DNA of 64,000 nucleotides. Source: UBA1181 sp963631545 (GTDB taxonomy: Bacteria; Bacteroidota; Bacteroidia; Bacteroidales; Paludibacteraceae). The position numbers and the translations under genes were made by a program. Position 1 is the stretch's first letter; every line of letters starts with the position of its first letter. Below, in pieces: positions 44,396-53,031 of this stretch. The DNA lies in the NCBI GenBank assembly GCA_963631545.1, contig CAVGRN010000005.1:1-64000 (forward strand), in the 5' to 3' direction. The notes beneath the pieces were generated by a model that searched no databases, was not told the DNA's origin, and saw only the letters and a program-made list of their open reading frames with translations.

Positions 44396-45676
44396 ATGAT
44401 GAAAAATAAACCAGTTTCGCCTTGGGCGTGGGTCCCAACGCTCTACTTTGCGGAGGGAATACCATACGTGATTGCTGCCACCACCTTTGCGGTGATTATG
44501 TATAAAAACCTTGGGTTATCCAATACCGAGGCGGCTTTTTACACAAGCTGGCTTTATTTGCCGTGGGTGATTAAACCATTTTGGAGTCCGATTGTCGACA
44601 CGCTGAAAACCAAACGCTGGTGGATTTTGCTGACGCAGTTGTTGATTGGTGCGGGACTTGCTGGCGTTGCGTTCTGCATCCCGACAAGCCATTTCCTGCA
44701 ATCCACTTTATGTCTTTTGTGGTTGGTCGCATTCAGTTCTGCTACACACGATATCTCGGCAGACGGATTCTATATGCTGGCGTTGGATGAGCAACGGCAG
44801 TCGCTCTTTGTAGGTATCCGCAGCACTTTTTATAGAATTTCCATGATTACAGGTCAGGGTCTGTTGGTTTATCTCGCCGGTTTTTTGGAGCGACATACAG
44901 ACAATGTGCCGTACGCTTGGAGCATTACAATTATGGTGGCAGCAGGATTTTTCTTGCTTATTTTCGCCTACCATTTCGTGATTCTTCCGAAGCCGACTGC
45001 CGATATTGCATTGACGCAGAAAGGAGAAGATGTTGTCAAAGGTTTCTTTGTTTCGTTTGGCTCTTTTTTTAGGAAGCAAAATGTGGCAGTATCGCTTGCT
45101 TTCATTTTGTTGTACAGGTTGGGCGAGGCTTTGTTGGTAAAAATCGCCTCACCTTTTTTGTTGGATAGCGTGGATGTGGGAGGATTGGAACTTAGCACGG
45201 AGAGGGTCGGTATCGTCTATGGGACGGTTGGTGTGCTGGCACTTACGTTGGGCGGAATTTTGGGTGGTATTGTCGTTTCTCGTCAAGGGCTGAAGCGTTG
45301 GCTTTGGCCGATGGTTTTCAGTATGAATTTGCCTAACCTGTTGTATGTCTATATGGCGTTTGAACAGCCATCAAGTTTTATATTGGTGAATGTTTTAGTG
45401 GCGATAGAGCAGTTTGGCTACGGCTTCGGGTTCACCGCGTTTATGCTTTATCTGATTTATATTTCGAGAGGGGCGGCGCAAACTTCGCATTACGCTATTT
45501 GCACGGGTTTTATGGCGTTGGGGATGATGTTACCCGGTATGGTGGCGGGGTGGTTGCAAGAGTCGCTCGGCTATTTGTTCTTTTTTATTCTTGTTTGCAT
45601 TTGCACCATTCCGGGATTTCTCTTGGCAAAAATGTTGGTGATTGAGGATGATTTCGGGCGGAGGAAGAACACCTGA
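44396..45676 (+). CDS. MFS transporter, AmpG-like (muropeptide permease type)
   Basis: A 426-residue membrane protein with about 12 predicted membrane segments and an AmpG-type start (WVPTLYFAEGIPYVIAATTF). AmpG imports peptidoglycan fragments for recycling; related MFS proteins may carry other substrates, so I give no symbol. The ATG at 44396 or the next at 44399 is the start. The longer frame from 44249 reads through the tRNA gene and gives the usual artefact sequence SDCGPEGRGFDPHLPP. A terminator follows the gene. Confidence 0.85.
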   Translation: MMKNKPVSPWAWVPTLYFAEGIPYVIAATTFAVIMYKNLGLSNTEAAFYTSWLYLPWVIKPFWSPIVDTLKTKRWWILLTQLLIGAGLAGVAFCIPTSHFLQSTLCLLWLVAFSSATHDISADGFYMLALDEQRQSLFVGIRSTFYRISMITGQGLLVYLAGFLERHTDNVPYAWSITIMVAAGFFLLIFAYHFVILPKPTADIALTQKGEDVVKGFFVSFGSFFRKQNVAVSLAFILLYRLGEALLVKIASPFLLDSVDVGGLELSTERVGIVYGTVGVLALTLGGILGGIVVSRQGLKRWLWPMVFSMNLPNLLYVYMAFEQPSSFILVNVLVAIEQFGYGFGFTAFMLYLIYISRGAAQTSHYAICTGFMALGMMLPGMVAGWLQESLGYLFFFILVCICTIPGFLLAKMLVIEDDFGRRKNT

Positions 45677-45683
45677 ATATTAC

Positions 45684-45718
45684 AAAAAAGTAAGCCCCCG
45701 AAAGGAGGCTCACTTTTC
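45684..45718 (+). terminator. Terminator after the AmpG-like gene
   Basis: AAAAAAGTAAGCCCCC and GGAGGCTCACTTTT pair over about eleven bases with wobbles around a GAAA loop. It lies 8 bases after the stop. The rest of the gap up to the U32 stop at 45848 shows nothing else. Confidence 0.7.
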
Positions 45719-45847
45719 AATAGAAAACCATAAAATCTTATAAGCACACAGGTTTCACAACCGTATTGCAAATGTACGCCTATTATTTATTAGTTACAAA
45801 CATTTGAAAGTCTATTTTTCGAAAAAGGACATTATTTAAGAATCTTT

Positions 45848-47665
45848 TTACTTTTTCTTAACCACCATTTCGCAATTTGCGCAATCAAATGATAGGAGTA
45901 GTTCCTTTCCCATGTTGGTGGTGAGTATGAAGGGCTGATGCCTCTCTTTCCCTCCTTGTTGCTTTGTGCAGTAACCTAACGAATAGGCGATGCAGTGTTT
46001 GCAACGCATCAGCTCTGCGTTGTCGTCTCGTTGTGATTCAAATGACTTTTGAATTTCGGTAACCTGATGTTCTTTAAAGAACTTTTCCGCCAAGGGGTTA
46101 TGTACGTTCCCTTTGTACGAAAGGACTCTGAGAGGGTAGGGGTGACTCGTTTTGGGAAATGCCAAAGAAGATTTCACCCGATTCTGACTGCGTTCTTCTT
46201 CCAACTTTTGTATCAATGTCCTTCTCACTTCTGCCAACTGGGCGGACGGAAAGAAATAGGTGTTTTCTGTTGCAAAACTTACACTTGAGACGTTGAAAAT
46301 CGTATCTCCGCACTTGCTAAGTATGCGTGTGGTGTTCTCAATCTGCCTTGTAATGTCTTGTGCCAATTGTTTTTCTGTTTCAAGTTTGTGGGTTGCCACA
46401 TTTCCATCTTCGTCTTTTACTTTGAAAAGGAATCCGTTGACAGACTCTTGCACTTCAATTTGAATTGCGATTCTTCTGTCTGCGCTTTTCTTTTTCAGTT
46501 CCCGCTCAAATGTTTGGTCAAAATTTCGGTAGACAATGGTTCCCGGGCGGATAAAGATTTTTTCGGAAGGGAAGATTTCGTTGCCGTCTACGGTGTTTGC
46601 CTTGAATCCAGAAAATTGGCGATTTTCTGTGATATAGCAGAATCCATCTCCGTTATGAAGCGATTTTTCTGTATCGATTACAATGCTTTTCCCGTTGCTT
46701 GATTTTACACTTCCGACGATTTCACCTAATGATTTTGGCGTGTCGAACGAAGTAATATTGGGTGTCCGCTTATGCAGAAAATAGTCTGTTGAGCCTCGGT
46801 GGAAACTCTTCTCCACATTGGGTATAAATGTGTACTGGCAGTGTCCTGAACTGGCTTTCTGATATTCGTTAGATCCCTCTAATATGGCGTCGAGTCGTTG
46901 CCGATAGTAGGCTGTAACATTCTTTACATAGTCCACATCCTTCAGTCTGCCTTCAATCTTCAACGAAGATACGCCGGCATCGATAAGTTCTTCCAACGAG
47001 TTGGACAGGTTCATATCTTTGAGCGATAGTAGGTATCGATCTTTCTCCAAGATCTTGCCTTGAGCGTCTTTGAGCGTGTAGGGCAGTCGGCAAGGTTGGG
47101 CGCAGACGCCGCGGTTGGCACTCCGTCCGCAGAGGCTTTGGCTTAGGTAGCACTGCCCGCTGTAGCTGACGCACAATGCGCCATGGACGAAAAATTCCAA
47201 CTTCACCTTTGTATTCCTGCTGATATCACGGATTTGCTCGATAGACAATTCCCGCGCAAGCACCACTTGCTCGAACCCGGCTTTTTCGAGGAACGACACT
47301 TTCTCGACATTTCGATTGTCCATTTGCGTGCTTGCATGCAGAGGGATGGGCGGCAAGTTGAGTTGCGTTATGCCGAAATCTTGGATGATGAGCGCATCCG
47401 TTCCGATATTGTATAATTGGTGGATGATTTTTTCTGCCTCTTCCAATTCGGGCATAGTCAAAATGGTGTTGAGTGCCACATAGACCTTTGCGTAGTAGCG
47501 GTGAGCAAAGTTGATGAGTGATTCAATGTCGCCTATGCCGTTGGGCGCATTAGCGCGTGCGCTAAACTTGGGTGCGCCGATGTAAACCGCATCCGCACCA
47601 TGGCTGATGGCTTCGATGCCGTGTTCGGCGGTTTTTGCAGGCGACAAGAGTTCTATTCGTCTCAT
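45848..47665 (-). CDS. U32 family peptidase-like protein (RlhA/TrhP-type)
   Basis: A 605-residue protein. The N-terminal U32 domain has ELLSPAKTAEHGIEAISHGADAVYIGAP and the signature FVHGALCVSYSGQCYLSQ, followed by CAQPCRLPY. The long C-terminal part (from about 380) resembles the RlhA group more than the short YegQ type. RlhA and TrhP are RNA hydroxylases rather than proteases, so the family name may mislead. Its ATG at 47665 overlaps the metA stop by four bases (ATGA). The longer frame from 47767 adds 34 residues inside metA and is rejected. Confidence 0.88.
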   Translation of the reverse strand: MRRIELLSPAKTAEHGIEAISHGADAVYIGAPKFSARANAPNGIGDIESLINFAHRYYAKVYVALNTILTMPELEEAEKIIHQLYNIGTDALIIQDFGITQLNLPPIPLHASTQMDNRNVEKVSFLEKAGFEQVVLARELSIEQIRDISRNTKVKLEFFVHGALCVSYSGQCYLSQSLCGRSANRGVCAQPCRLPYTLKDAQGKILEKDRYLLSLKDMNLSNSLEELIDAGVSSLKIEGRLKDVDYVKNVTAYYRQRLDAILEGSNEYQKASSGHCQYTFIPNVEKSFHRGSTDYFLHKRTPNITSFDTPKSLGEIVGSVKSSNGKSIVIDTEKSLHNGDGFCYITENRQFSGFKANTVDGNEIFPSEKIFIRPGTIVYRNFDQTFERELKKKSADRRIAIQIEVQESVNGFLFKVKDEDGNVATHKLETEKQLAQDITRQIENTTRILSKCGDTIFNVSSVSFATENTYFFPSAQLAEVRRTLIQKLEEERSQNRVKSSLAFPKTSHPYPLRVLSYKGNVHNPLAEKFFKEHQVTEIQKSFESQRDDNAELMRCKHCIAYSLGYCTKQQGGKERHQPFILTTNMGKELLLSFDCANCEMVVKKK

Positions 47666-48600
47666 TTTTCGCAATGGTCGTCGTTGCCGATTTCGTTGAT
47701 GTTGTAGGGCGACTCTTGGTAAACGAAGTAGTTGAGCCAGTTGACAAACAACAGGTTGGCATGGCACCTCCAGCGCACCACGGGCTTCTTGTCTGGGTCG
47801 TCATCCTGAAAGTAGTGTTTTGGAATCTCTATAGGAAGTCCGTTTCCCTTATCGCGGAAATACTCATCGCGTAGGGTGTTGGGTCCGTATTCCGAATGTC
47901 CCATCACGAAGAACTCCCTTCCGTTTCTTGCTTCCACCATATACACGCCAGCCTCTTCTGACTCGGAAATCAGTTTCAAGTCCTTGTTCTTCAGAATATC
48001 CTCCCGTCGTACCTCTGTGTGTCGGCTATGTGGCACGAAAAACTCGTCATCGAACCCCCTGAAAATCGGGTTTTTAGGATCTGTTGTGATGTGTTTGAAT
48101 ACTCCGAACATCTTCTTATCCAACTTATATTTTGGGATATTGTAGTGGTGGTACAAACCGGCTTGTGCCGCCCAACATATATATATTGTAGACTGCACAT
48201 GGGAGCGGCTCCAGTCAAAAATCTCTTTGATTTCATCCCAATACGAAACCTCCTCGAAATCCATGTGTTCCAAGGGCGCACCTGTGATAATCATACCATC
48301 ATACCGAGCGTCTTTTACAACATCAAAGTCTTTGTAGAACATTTTCATGTGTTCAATAGGCGTGTTTTTGGAGGTGTGGCTCTTAATCTTCATAAACTCC
48401 AATTCGATTTGAAGCGGAGAATTGGAGAGCAGGCGCACGAGATCCGTTTCCGTTGTGATTTTTAGCGGCATAAGGTTTAATACGATGATTTTCAACGGAC
48501 GTATATCCTGATGGGAAGCGGAGGCACTGTCTTTGACGAAAATATTCTCGTTTTCAAGAGCCTTGATGGCGGGTAGGTTAGAAGGGATGTTTAATGGCAT
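47662..48600 (-). CDS. metA: Homoserine O-acyltransferase MetA
   Basis: A 312-residue enzyme that acylates homoserine in the first step of methionine synthesis. The nucleophile Cys is in YICWAAQAGLYHHY, and the catalytic His and Glu lie in the later VPHSRHTEVRREDI and VMGHSEYGPNTLRDEYFRD segments. Family sequences can use succinyl- or acetyl-CoA, and the sequence alone does not decide it. No S-box or SAM riboswitch is visible in the short leader. It is translationally coupled to the U32 gene. Confidence 0.94.
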   Translation of the reverse strand: MPLNIPSNLPAIKALENENIFVKDSASASHQDIRPLKIIVLNLMPLKITTETDLVRLLSNSPLQIELEFMKIKSHTSKNTPIEHMKMFYKDFDVVKDARYDGMIITGAPLEHMDFEEVSYWDEIKEIFDWSRSHVQSTIYICWAAQAGLYHHYNIPKYKLDKKMFGVFKHITTDPKNPIFRGFDDEFFVPHSRHTEVRREDILKNKDLKLISESEEAGVYMVEARNGREFFVMGHSEYGPNTLRDEYFRDKGNGLPIEIPKHYFQDDDPDKKPVVRWRCHANLLFVNWLNYFVYQESPYNINEIGNDDHCEK

Positions 48601-48615
48601 TCAGTAATTATTTTT

Positions 48616-48630
48616 ACGAGTTTGACTCGT
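48616..48630 (-). repeat. Short perfect hairpin in the metA leader
   Basis: ACGAGT and ACTCGT form a six-base stem around a CAA loop, at the likely 5' end of the metA mRNA just before the start. Confidence 0.4.
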
Positions 48631-48633
48631 TGG

Positions 48634-48641
48634 CAAAGATA
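48634..48641 (-). promoter_or_regulatory. Promoter -7 box for metA-U32
   Basis: TATCTTTG on the minus strand, 34 bases before the metA ATG. The resulting leader is about 30 bases. Confidence 0.6.
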
Positions 48642-48707
48642 ATGCTTTTCGCTTGTTGGTTGATTCTCTTTTTGCCCCAATCTGATGATTGGAATTGATT
48701 TTTTAAC

Positions 48708-48715
48708 TATTTTTG
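48708..48715 (+). promoter_or_regulatory. Promoter -7 box for the ruvX operon
   Basis: TATTTTTG, 9 bases before the ATG at 48724, so the leader is very short or absent. The upstream ATG at 48685 lies before this box and cannot be used from it. Confidence 0.5.
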
Positions 48716-48723
48716 CGAATAAT

Positions 48724-49140
48724 ATGGGAAGATTGTTGGCAATAGACTATGGACGCAAGCGCGTGGGTATTGCAGTTACCGATCCGTTGCAGATTATTGC
48801 GAATGGGTTGTGTACTGTCGCATCTGGCGATGTGCTGACGTTCTTGGCAGAATATCTGTCCAAAGAGCAGGTCGATTGTTTCGTCGTGGGCTTGCCGAAA
48901 ACAATGCGCAACGAAGAGTCTGAGTCTATGAAATACATAAAACCATTTGTCGCTGCGTTGCGGAAACGTTTCCCGACAATTCCAGTGGAAATGTTTGATG
49001 AACGTTTCACCTCCGTAATCGCACACAAAGCTATGTTAGACGGAGGATTGAAGAAGAAAGACAGACAAAACAAGTCGCTCGTCGACGAGTTGAGTGCGAC
49101 AATCATTCTTCAATCTTATATGGAGTCAAAAAGAATTTGA
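48724..49140 (+). CDS. ruvX: RuvX/YqgF Holliday junction resolvase-like protein
   Basis: A 138-residue RNase H-fold protein. MGRLLAIDYGRKRVGIAVTDP carries the first catalytic Asp, and DERFTSVIAHKAM carries DERxT. YqgF in E. coli is essential and linked to 16S rRNA 5' end maturation, so a ribosomal role is as likely as recombination. The start was placed at the ATG at 48724; the longer reading from 48685 overlaps the promoter. It is the first gene in the run that includes def, TPR, BT_3928-like and tpiA. Confidence 0.93.
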   Translation: MGRLLAIDYGRKRVGIAVTDPLQIIANGLCTVASGDVLTFLAEYLSKEQVDCFVVGLPKTMRNEESESMKYIKPFVAALRKRFPTIPVEMFDERFTSVIAHKAMLDGGLKKKDRQNKSLVDELSATIILQSYMESKRI

Positions 49141-49144
49141 AACT

Positions 49145-49165
49145 CAATGGTTTTCAAGACCATTG
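49145..49165 (+). repeat. Hairpin in the ruvX-def gap
   Basis: CAATGGT and ACCATTG form a seven-base stem around a seven-base loop, not followed by a T run. It might modulate read-through between ruvX and def. Confidence 0.35.
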
Positions 49166-49188
49166 AAAATAAATAAAAGAAGCAGAAG

Positions 49189-49743
49189 ATGATATATCCG
49201 ATTGTTATCTATGGAAGTCCGGTGCTGCGCAAAGAAACGGTTGAGATTGATAGCACCTACCCAGATGTTCAGAAGTTGGTGGACGATATGTTCGCCACAA
49301 TGTATAATGCCGATGGCGTAGGGCTGGCGGCTCCGCAGATTGGTCTTTCCATCCGCTTATTCGTAGTGGACGCAAGTGTTTTGGAAGAGGATTTTCCTGA
49401 GTGCAAAGGTTTCAAGAGGGCGTTCATCAACCCGCAAATCGTGGAGGAGAGCGAGGAGATGGAGGCATACAACGAGGGTTGTCTGAGCCTTCCTGGCATC
49501 AATGAGTCAGTGAAACGCCCTGTCCGCATCAAAGTAAAATATTTGAACGAGAAATTCGAGCCTTGCGAGGAGGTGTATGAACATTTCCAGGCACGCGTGG
49601 TGCAGCATGAGTACGACCACCTTGAGGGTCATGTCTTTATTGACCATATATCGCCCATCCGCCGTCAGTTAAACAAATCTAAACTCACCAATATGGTGAA
49701 AGGAAAGGTGCGCTGCCATTATCGCACAGTGCTTGAAAAATAG
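49189..49743 (+). CDS. def: Peptide deformylase
   Basis: A 184-residue metalloenzyme that removes the formyl group from nascent proteins. All three motifs are present: GVGLAAPQIG, EGCLSLPGI with the metal-binding Cys, and QHEYDHLEGHVFID with the two metal His and catalytic Glu. It starts 48 bases after ruvX, and the next gene begins 8 bases after it. Confidence 0.96.
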   Translation: MIYPIVIYGSPVLRKETVEIDSTYPDVQKLVDDMFATMYNADGVGLAAPQIGLSIRLFVVDASVLEEDFPECKGFKRAFINPQIVEESEEMEAYNEGCLSLPGINESVKRPVRIKVKYLNEKFEPCEEVYEHFQARVVQHEYDHLEGHVFIDHISPIRRQLNKSKLTNMVKGKVRCHYRTVLEK

Positions 49744-49751
49744 TTGCATCG

Positions 49752-50027
49752 GTGGATCCATTGCTCATAGATTTGAAAAATCGGCTTTCCAATGGTGAGT
49801 CGGAGACGGTTCTGCGCGAACTTGAACTTTATCTCACCGAAAATCCCAATTCGGACGAAGCGTATTTCCTTATGGGAAATGCTTACCGCAAGTCTGAAAA
49901 ATGGGGCGAGGCGATGAATGCCTACGCCAACGCCGTTGAATTGAACCCAGAGTCGCCGGCAAAGCACGCTTACCAGTCTATTGTTGAAGTCTTAGATTTT
50001 TTTAACAAAGATATGTACAATCAATAG
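49752..50027 (+). CDS. Small TPR protein
   Basis: A 91-residue protein starting with GTG. It carries about one and a half TPR motifs (ELELYLTENPNSDEAYFLMGNAYRKSEKWGEAMNAYANAVELNPES). It is a probable adaptor with no signal peptide. It lies 8 bases after def and 53 before the DoxX/BT_3928-type gene. Function unknown. Confidence 0.75.
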   Translation: MDPLLIDLKNRLSNGESETVLRELELYLTENPNSDEAYFLMGNAYRKSEKWGEAMNAYANAVELNPESPAKHAYQSIVEVLDFFNKDMYNQ

Positions 50028-50080
50028 CGGATTCTGTGTTACCTTTCCGACGGTAAAATCAAATCAAAACGAGTGAGTTT

Positions 50081-51430
50081 ATGACAACGAAGAATTTTGA
50101 CGAATTGAAGAAATATACAGTTGTGGTGGCGAGGGTCATCATGGGCTGTGTTTTCATTTTTTCAGGCTATGCAAAAGCTGTTGACCCTCTGGGATCATGC
50201 TACAAAATTGAGGATTACCTTGCGGCAATGGGTTTGGATGTGTTCGCACCGTTGGCTCTACCCATCGGTATAGCCCTTGCAGCATTTGAATTCCTTTTGG
50301 GCGTGTGCCTGCTATTGGGTGCGAACATCAAATCAACCTCTATACTGACGCTTTTGCTGATGTGCGTAATGACGCCGCTGACGTTGTGGATCGCCTTGGC
50401 TAACCCCGTTTCGGATTGTGGATGCTTCGGCGACGCTCTGGTTTTGACAAACTGGCAGACGTTCTGGAAGAATATAGTATTCCTCTCCCTCACCATATTG
50501 ATTTTGAAGTGGCATAAATACAGCCCGAAACTCTTTTCGCAGCGTACGGAGTGGCTCATCGCCATTGCTGCTGGTTCCTATTCAATTATGATCTCCATTT
50601 ATTGCTACATCAATCTGCCGATCATCGATTTCCGCCCTTATAAGAATGGAACGAACATCGTGCAATCAATGGAAGTGCCAGACAGCATAATGGTGGATGG
50701 AAAAATGGTGCCAACACCGGTGGATGAGTATGAAACAACATTCATCTATGAGAAGGATGGTAAACAGCAGAAATTCTCAATGGAGGAGTACTCTAAACTC
50801 GACTCTACTTGGCATTTTGTTGATTCGGAGAGCGAGTTGGTGAAGAAGGGATTCGAACCACCAATCCACGATTTCTCTTTGGAAGATCCAGAGCAGGGGG
50901 ACATCACAGAGGATGTGCTTTCTAATCCTGGGTATACATTCCTGTTGATTTCCAAACGTGTGGAACAGGCGTCCACCAATAAACGGAAGGAAATTAACGC
51001 CATCTACGACTATGCAAAACAAAATGGCTATGGATTTTATTGTATGACTGCCACAGGACTGGAATCGACTGAGATGCGGGAGTACAAAGTTGAAATGGGC
51101 GGCGTGGAATACCCAATAGTCAACACCGACGAAATCACCTTGAAGACGATTGTCCGTTCCAATCCTGGCTTGGTGCTGATTAAGGACGGCGTAGTCATCA
51201 ATAAGTGGAGTAACAGCAATATGCCGACATTCAATGAGCCATTGGAAGGATCGCCACGCGGAGAGGTTCAAGAACCCAACGACACGAGGGTTATCATCCT
51301 TTCCATCTTGATGTTCTTAGGCGTGCTTGTGGCAGTCTACGCATTAGACAAAGTGATTACACTGATTGCCGACAAATGGCTTGGCTCACAAAAAAAACGA
51401 AAAGAAGAAACAGAACTTTCTAATAAATAA
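50081..51430 (+). CDS. DoxX/BT_3928-family membrane protein with C-terminal thioredoxin-like part
   Basis: A 449-residue protein. Residues 10-165 form a MauE/DoxX-type four-helix membrane domain with VIMGCVFIFSGYAKAVDP and the cysteine motif NPVSDCGCFGD. A soluble region follows, ending in a thioredoxin-like fold (SNPGLVLIKDGVVINKWSN), then a last membrane helix (about 405-430). Similar genes in Bacteroides also precede tpiA. A role in thiol or quinone chemistry is possible but not shown. The gap to tpiA is 19 bases. Confidence 0.85.
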   Translation: MTTKNFDELKKYTVVVARVIMGCVFIFSGYAKAVDPLGSCYKIEDYLAAMGLDVFAPLALPIGIALAAFEFLLGVCLLLGANIKSTSILTLLLMCVMTPLTLWIALANPVSDCGCFGDALVLTNWQTFWKNIVFLSLTILILKWHKYSPKLFSQRTEWLIAIAAGSYSIMISIYCYINLPIIDFRPYKNGTNIVQSMEVPDSIMVDGKMVPTPVDEYETTFIYEKDGKQQKFSMEEYSKLDSTWHFVDSESELVKKGFEPPIHDFSLEDPEQGDITEDVLSNPGYTFLLISKRVEQASTNKRKEINAIYDYAKQNGYGFYCMTATGLESTEMREYKVEMGGVEYPIVNTDEITLKTIVRSNPGLVLIKDGVVINKWSNSNMPTFNEPLEGSPRGEVQEPNDTRVIILSILMFLGVLVAVYALDKVITLIADKWLGSQKKRKEETELSNK

Positions 51431-51449
51431 TTCATAATTTTCAATTACA

Positions 51450-52205
51450 ATGAGAAAGAATATTGTAGCAGGAAACTGGAAAATGAACAAGACACTCCAA
51501 GAGGGTCTTGATTTGGCAAAGGGCTTGGATGCTGCTTTGAAGGGTAAGAATTTGAACTGCGATGTTATCATCGGAACTCCTTTCATCCATTTGGCAAGCG
51601 TTGCTTCAGCAATCGACACTAAAGTTATCGCAGTTTCTGCTGAGAACTGTGCAGACAAAGAGTCAGGTGCATTCACTGGTGAGGTTTCTGCCGCTATGGT
51701 TAAATCAACTGGTGCTGAGTACGTTATCCTTGGTCACTCTGAGCGTCGTGAATACTACCACGAGACTCCAGAAATCTTGAAGGAGAAAGTTCTTTTGGCT
51801 TTGAAGAACGGTTTGAAGGTTATCTTCTGCATCGGTGAGAGCCTGGCTGAGCGTGAGGCTAACAAGCAAAACGAAGTTGTTAAGGCTGAGTTGGAGGGTT
51901 CGGTTTTCAACTTGTCTGCTGAGGACTTCGCTAAGATCACTATCGCATACGAGCCAATCTGGGCTATCGGAACAGGTAAGACTGCTACTGCTGAGCAAGC
52001 AGAGGAGATCCACGCATACATCCGTTCGGTTGTCGCTGACAAGTACGGTAAGGAAGTTGCAGAGAACACTTCTATCCTTTACGGAGGTTCTTGCAAGGCT
52101 TCTAACGCTCCTGAGTTGTTCGCTAAACCCGATATCGATGGTGGTTTGATTGGTGGTGCATCTCTCAAGGTTGAGGATTTCTGCGGCATCATCAACGCAT
52201 TTTGA
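51450..52205 (+). CDS. tpiA: Triosephosphate isomerase
   Basis: A 251-residue TIM-barrel enzyme that interconverts dihydroxyacetone phosphate and glyceraldehyde 3-phosphate. Catalytic Lys is in GNWKMNKT, His in LGHSERREY, and Glu in AYEPIWAIGTGKTA. The phosphate loop GGSCKASNAPEL is present. Codon use is strikingly biased toward GCT, GTT, AAG and TTC compared with neighbours, a mark of high expression rather than transfer. It ends the ruvX run; a terminator follows. Confidence 0.97.
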   Translation: MRKNIVAGNWKMNKTLQEGLDLAKGLDAALKGKNLNCDVIIGTPFIHLASVASAIDTKVIAVSAENCADKESGAFTGEVSAAMVKSTGAEYVILGHSERREYYHETPEILKEKVLLALKNGLKVIFCIGESLAEREANKQNEVVKAELEGSVFNLSAEDFAKITIAYEPIWAIGTGKTATAEQAEEIHAYIRSVVADKYGKEVAENTSILYGGSCKASNAPELFAKPDIDGGLIGGASLKVEDFCGIINAF

Positions 52206-52232
52206 TTTAATCCTTTATAGGGATTGAGAAGT

Positions 52233-52266
52233 AAAAGGGGCTGTACTGATTGGTGCAGTCCCTTTT
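52233..52266 (+). terminator. Terminator after tpiA
   Basis: AAAAGGGGCTGTAC and GTGCAGTCCCTTTT pair with wobbles over about thirteen bases, with a short loop and CCC after the T run. It lies 27 bases after the tpiA stop. Confidence 0.75.
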
Positions 52267-52325
52267 CCCGTTAATTCTGTCTGTAAATTGCAAAAATCCA
52301 CTTAGGCTAATGACCGATTTGGATT

Positions 52326-52333
52326 TATCTTTG
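52326..52333 (+). promoter_or_regulatory. Promoter -7 box for ispD-recG
   Basis: TATCTTTG, 20 bases before the ispD ATG. Confidence 0.6.
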
Positions 52334-52352
52334 TGAAAGTAAAATTTATACT

Positions 52353-53024
52353 ATGCGAAAGTATGCGATTGTGGTGGCAGGCGGTAAAGGTCTGCGTATG
52401 GGTGGAGATATTCCGAAACAGTTTCTGCCTGTAGGTGGATTACCTGTTTTAATGCGCACCTTGCGTCGGTTTAGGGAATATGACCCTGAAATCAATCTCA
52501 TTTTGGTTTTGCCCCAAGACCATTTTGATTACTGGAAGAAGTTGTGCGCAGACTATTCGTTTGAGTGCGCCCATACTTTGGCAGAAGGGGGTGCAACAAG
52601 GTTCCACTCTGTAAAAAACGGATTGGAAAAGATATACGCAACGTGTCAGGAGGATGCGTTGGTCGCCGTACATGACGGGGTGCGTCCTTTTGTGTCGGTA
52701 AAGACAATTGCTCGCACGTTTGATGCTGCCAGCCATTTCGGTGCAGCAGTCCCCGTGGTTGATATGGTCGACTCCATTCGGATGGTGGAAGACGGAAAGA
52801 GTGTTGCTTGCGACCGTTCAAAGTTCAAATGCGTGCAGACCCCGCAAGTCTTCTCTTTGCGGGTTTTAAAATTGGCGTATGACCAGCCATTCCGCGATTT
52901 TTTCACAGACGATGCCTCCGTTGTCGAGTCCATTTCCGTCCAAATTCACTTGGTTGAAGGCAATCGCGAGAATATCAAACTCACCACAACCTACGATTTG
53001 AAGATCGCAGAAGTATTAGACTAA
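52353..53024 (+). CDS. ispD: 2-C-methyl-D-erythritol 4-phosphate cytidylyltransferase
   Basis: A 223-residue CTP-dependent enzyme of the MEP pathway, third step. The nucleotide motif is VVAGGKGLRMGGDIPKQFLPVGG, followed by HDGVRPFVSVKT and the C-terminal TDDASVVE segment. The gene is complete. It shares the promoter with recG, which starts 7 bases after the stop. Confidence 0.95.
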   Translation: MRKYAIVVAGGKGLRMGGDIPKQFLPVGGLPVLMRTLRRFREYDPEINLILVLPQDHFDYWKKLCADYSFECAHTLAEGGATRFHSVKNGLEKIYATCQEDALVAVHDGVRPFVSVKTIARTFDAASHFGAAVPVVDMVDSIRMVEDGKSVACDRSKFKCVQTPQVFSLRVLKLAYDQPFRDFFTDDASVVESISVQIHLVEGNRENIKLTTTYDLKIAEVLD

Positions 53025-53031
53025 TTCGTAA

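Noticed and set aside
47666..47767. 34-residue N-terminal extension of the U32 protein
   Set aside because: It runs back into metA and has no family similarity. The ATG at 47665 overlaps the metA stop as ATGA.
48601..48641. SAM riboswitch before metA
   Set aside because: The leader is about 30 bases and has only a six-base hairpin, too small for a known SAM riboswitch class.
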